7,737 nt of DNA from Candidatus Omnitrophota bacterium (GTDB lineage Bacteria > Omnitrophota > Koll11 > VGKN01). The stretch's first letter is position 1. Every line of letters begins with the position of its first letter. Below the pieces are notes generated by a model, which was not told the DNA's origin, searched no databases, and saw only the letters and a list, made by a program, of their open reading frames with translations. The DNA lies in contig VGKN01000064.1 of assembly GCA_016867055.1 (NCBI GenBank), positions 1-7,737 on the forward strand, given 5' to 3'. The position numbers were made by a program, and so were the translations under genes. Shown here one piece after another: positions 6,567 through 7,737 of this stretch.

Positions 6567-7423
6567 ATTCAAAAATCTCCGCCCCAAAACATGGCGGATT
6601 CGCCAAGATTTTTGGCGAAAAAACTCAAAACTCAAAATTGAAAAGATTGAAAGAAATTCTAAAAAGAATGAAATCTGTGGTGGTGGCGTTTTCTGGAGGG
6701 GTAGACAGCACATTCTTATTGAAGGTGGCAAGGGATACCTTAGATGGTAAGGTTATTGCAGTAACAGCACGTTCCGCAACGTATCCAGAGTCTGAGTTTA
6801 AAGAAGCAAAAACCCTGGCTAAGTCAATGGGTGTTTGGCATATAATAATTGATACAAAGGAATTAGATAAGAAGGATTTTTCAGATAATCCTCCGGATAG
6901 ATGTTATTGGTGCAAGAGCGAATTGTTTAAAGAGATGGAGACTATCCAAAGACGGTTTGGATTTAATTATGTTGTTGATGGAACAAATTATTCAGATAGA
7001 AACGATTTTAGACCTGGTAGAAAGGCAGAGGAGAAATTTGGAATAAGGAGACCACTTTTTGAAGCAGGGTTAACAAAAAAAGATATAAGGAGATTTTCAA
7101 AAAATTTAAACTTACCAACTTTTTCAAAGCCTGCGATGGCCTGTCTTGCCTCAAGGTTTCCGTATCATTCAAAGATAACAGAGAGAAAATTAAAGGTGGT
7201 TGAAGAGGCAGAGGAATATTTAAAAAGACTTGGTTTTTGCTGGATGAGGGTAAGGCATCATGGGGATATAGCGAGGATAGAGACGCAGAAGAGTGAGATT
7301 AAGAAATTTTTAAGGGAAGAAACAAGACAAAAAATTATCGGGAGATTCAAGAGATTAGGTTTTAAATATATAACGGTTGATATTGAAGGCTATAGAACAG
7401 GAAGTATGAATGAGGTGCTATAG
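6554..7423 (+). CDS. larE: LarE-type ATP-dependent sacrificial sulfur transferase
   Basis: A 289-residue PP-loop enzyme of the LarE family (TIGR00268-like), which in lactate racemisation adenylates and sulfurates the pyridinium dicarboxylate precursor of the nickel-pincer cofactor. The PP-loop is SGGVDST at 47-53. Further family blocks are PPDRCYWCKSELF (113-125), DGTNYSDRNDFRPGR (142-156) and KPAMACLASRFPY (192-204). C117, C120 and C197 match the three-cysteine subgroup that carries a [4Fe-4S] cluster, rather than the single-cysteine sacrificial form. The ATG at 6554 lies inside mnmA, but the first 28 codons look unlike the family and contain an intergenic-style hairpin; a TTG at 6638 would start at KRLKEIL and fit better. 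No larB or larC is visible, so the target molecule may differ. Family is secure, exact role is not. Confidence 0.9.
   Translation: MDKINSKISAPKHGGFAKIFGEKTQNSKLKRLKEILKRMKSVVVAFSGGVDSTFLLKVARDTLDGKVIAVTARSATYPESEFKEAKTLAKSMGVWHIIIDTKELDKKDFSDNPPDRCYWCKSELFKEMETIQRRFGFNYVVDGTNYSDRNDFRPGRKAEEKFGIRRPLFEAGLTKKDIRRFSKNLNLPTFSKPAMACLASRFPYHSKITERKLKVVEEAEEYLKRLGFCWMRVRHHGDIARIETQKSEIKKFLREETRQKIIGRFKRLGFKYITVDIEGYRTGSMNEVL
6599..6619. repeat. perfect hairpin within the 5' end of larE
   Basis: TTCGCCAA (6599-6606) and TTGGCGAA (6612-6619) form a perfect 8-bp stem with a 5-nt loop. It is followed by a low-complexity run made of AACTCAAA-type units (6621-6637). Both would be normal in an intergenic spacer but here lie in the assigned reading frame, just before the TTG at 6638. 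The hairpin could modulate initiation at that TTG or be a small inserted repeat. Confidence 0.55.
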
Positions 7424-7427
7424 TATA

Positions 7428-7488
7428 GGTTAAGGCTGAGAATAAGGTTAAGCGAAAATCTTAACCTCAACCTGAACCTTACCCTTTT
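7428..7488 (+). terminator. long hairpin plus TTTT ending the mnmA-larE operon
   Basis: A 25-nt arm (7428-7452) faces a 25-nt arm (7460-7484) across the loop CGAAAAT. The inner 8 bp, AGGTTAAG with CTTAACCT, are perfect, and about 18 of the 25 positions pair overall. TTTT follows directly at 7485-7488. It begins 4 bases after the larE stop, so an intrinsic terminator is the natural reading. The right arm is built from hexamers (TTAACC, TCAACC, TGAACC, TTACCC), suggesting the stem arose from a simple repeat. Confidence 0.6.
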
Positions 7489-7543
7489 AAATAAAAGTAA
7501 AAAATATCAAAAAAGATATTATAAACATAGACCTAAATTATAT

Positions 7544-7618
7544 GGCGGCGTAGCTCAGCCCGGTTAGAGCGAGCGGCTCATACCCGCTATGTCACTGGTT
7601 CAAATCCAGTCGCCGCTA
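7544..7618 (+). tRNA. tRNA with CAT anticodon, probably elongator tRNA-Met
   Basis: A complete 75-nt cloverleaf. The acceptor stem GGCGGCG (7544-7550) pairs with CGCCGCT (7611-7617), including a G1-U72 wobble, with A7618 as discriminator. The D-stem is GCTC/GAGC, and the anticodon stem AGCGG/CCGCT encloses the loop CTCATAC with CAT at 7579-7581. The variable loop is ATGTC, and the T-arm is ACTGG, TTCAAAT, CCAGT. There is no CCA in the gene. The anticodon stem lacks the three G-C pairs of initiator tRNA, so initiator is unlikely. The overall sequence resembles elongator tRNA-Met; the lysidine-modified tRNA-Ile (CAT) is the remaining alternative. The operon terminator lies upstream and no strong promoter was recognised in 7489-7543, only an AATATC/GATATT dyad at 7503-7520. 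Confidence 0.9.
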
Positions 7619-7737
7619 CTATTAGCATTGTGTGAGTTACTGAAACTGACTTTTGTTGAAGTAACTCACTACAATGACTTATATCCACCATGACTTGCGG
7701 TGGATAAAAAACTATTAGCATTGTGTGAGTTACTGAA
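7618..7737. repeat. 93-bp-period direct repeat, unit with two hairpins
   Basis: A 27-nt sequence at 7618-7644 recurs identically at 7711-7737, where the window ends, giving a period of 93 bp. The first copy starts on the tRNA's discriminator base. Within the unit a long hairpin spans 7627-7675: ATTGT plus GTGAGTTACT pair with AGTAACTCAC plus ACAAT (one bulged T), then a GA/GA tandem mismatch and AAC/GTT around an 8-nt loop. A second hairpin spans 7682-7706: TATCCACC and GGTGGATA with a 9-nt loop. No T-run follows either stem. No coding potential was recognised. The number of copies cannot be known from this window. Confidence 0.7.

Noticed and set aside
6543..6731. Minus-strand open frame across the mnmA-larE junction
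   Set aside because: It overlaps the LarE PP-loop coding region and has no recognised domain; it is best explained as a shadow.
7618..7737. CRISPR array
   Set aside because: The repeat is 27 nt but the interval between copies is 66 nt and is itself a structured hairpin sequence. Only two copies are seen and no cas genes are present.
7618..7737. Integron attC sites or a tRNA-derived att site
   Set aside because: No GTTRRRY/RYYYAAC core pair is present in the hairpins. The direct repeat shares only the last base of the tRNA, and no integrase gene is seen.

Overview
The window is a chromosomal stretch of an AT-rich (roughly 35-40 % GC by eye) uncultured bacterium. A didermic, Gram-negative-type cell is suggested by a Wzy/WaaL-family O-antigen polymerase/ligase-like protein. 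The mix of a MNT/HEPN pair, an ABC-2 exporter, a Ste24-like M48 protease, mnmA next to a larE-type gene, and a decayed winged-helix gene of a kind I associate with environmental genomes would fit Candidatus Omnitrophota or a similar candidate phylum. That placement is a guess from style, not a demonstrated assignment.

Left part, + strand: the 3' end of a minimal nucleotidyltransferase (MNT) gene overlaps a HEPN-domain gene, which is the classic two-gene MNT/HEPN layout. It is followed by a two-gene ABC-2 export operon (ATPase, then permease, one base apart). Positions 2339-2744 hold no intact gene. They contain two hairpins and a relic of a winged-helix protein interrupted by an in-frame TGA.

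Middle, - strand: a Ste24-type M48 membrane protease with its own extended -10 promoter lies downstream of an O-antigen ligase/polymerase-like membrane protein. The latter may be translated from a leaderless mRNA, because its -10 box sits 6 nt before the ATG.

Right part, + strand: a good sigma-70-type promoter drives mnmA (tRNA 2-thiouridylase), whose end overlaps a LarE-family sacrificial sulfurtransferase gene. Both encode PP-loop ATPases that activate and sulfurate substrates. The LarE carries three cysteines in the places expected of the [4Fe-4S]-dependent subgroup. The operon ends in a long hexamer-built hairpin followed by TTTT. Next come a tRNA with a CAT anticodon (best read as elongator Met) and, starting at the tRNA's last base, a 93-bp-period repeat whose unit folds into two hairpins. 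The repeat runs off the window edge.

Most of the genes are ordinary housekeeping or envelope functions. I did not find a convincing new multi-gene system. The least explained material is the two-hairpin repeat after the tRNA, the relic with its hairpin at 2466-2725, and the hairpin-containing N-terminal extension of the LarE-like gene.
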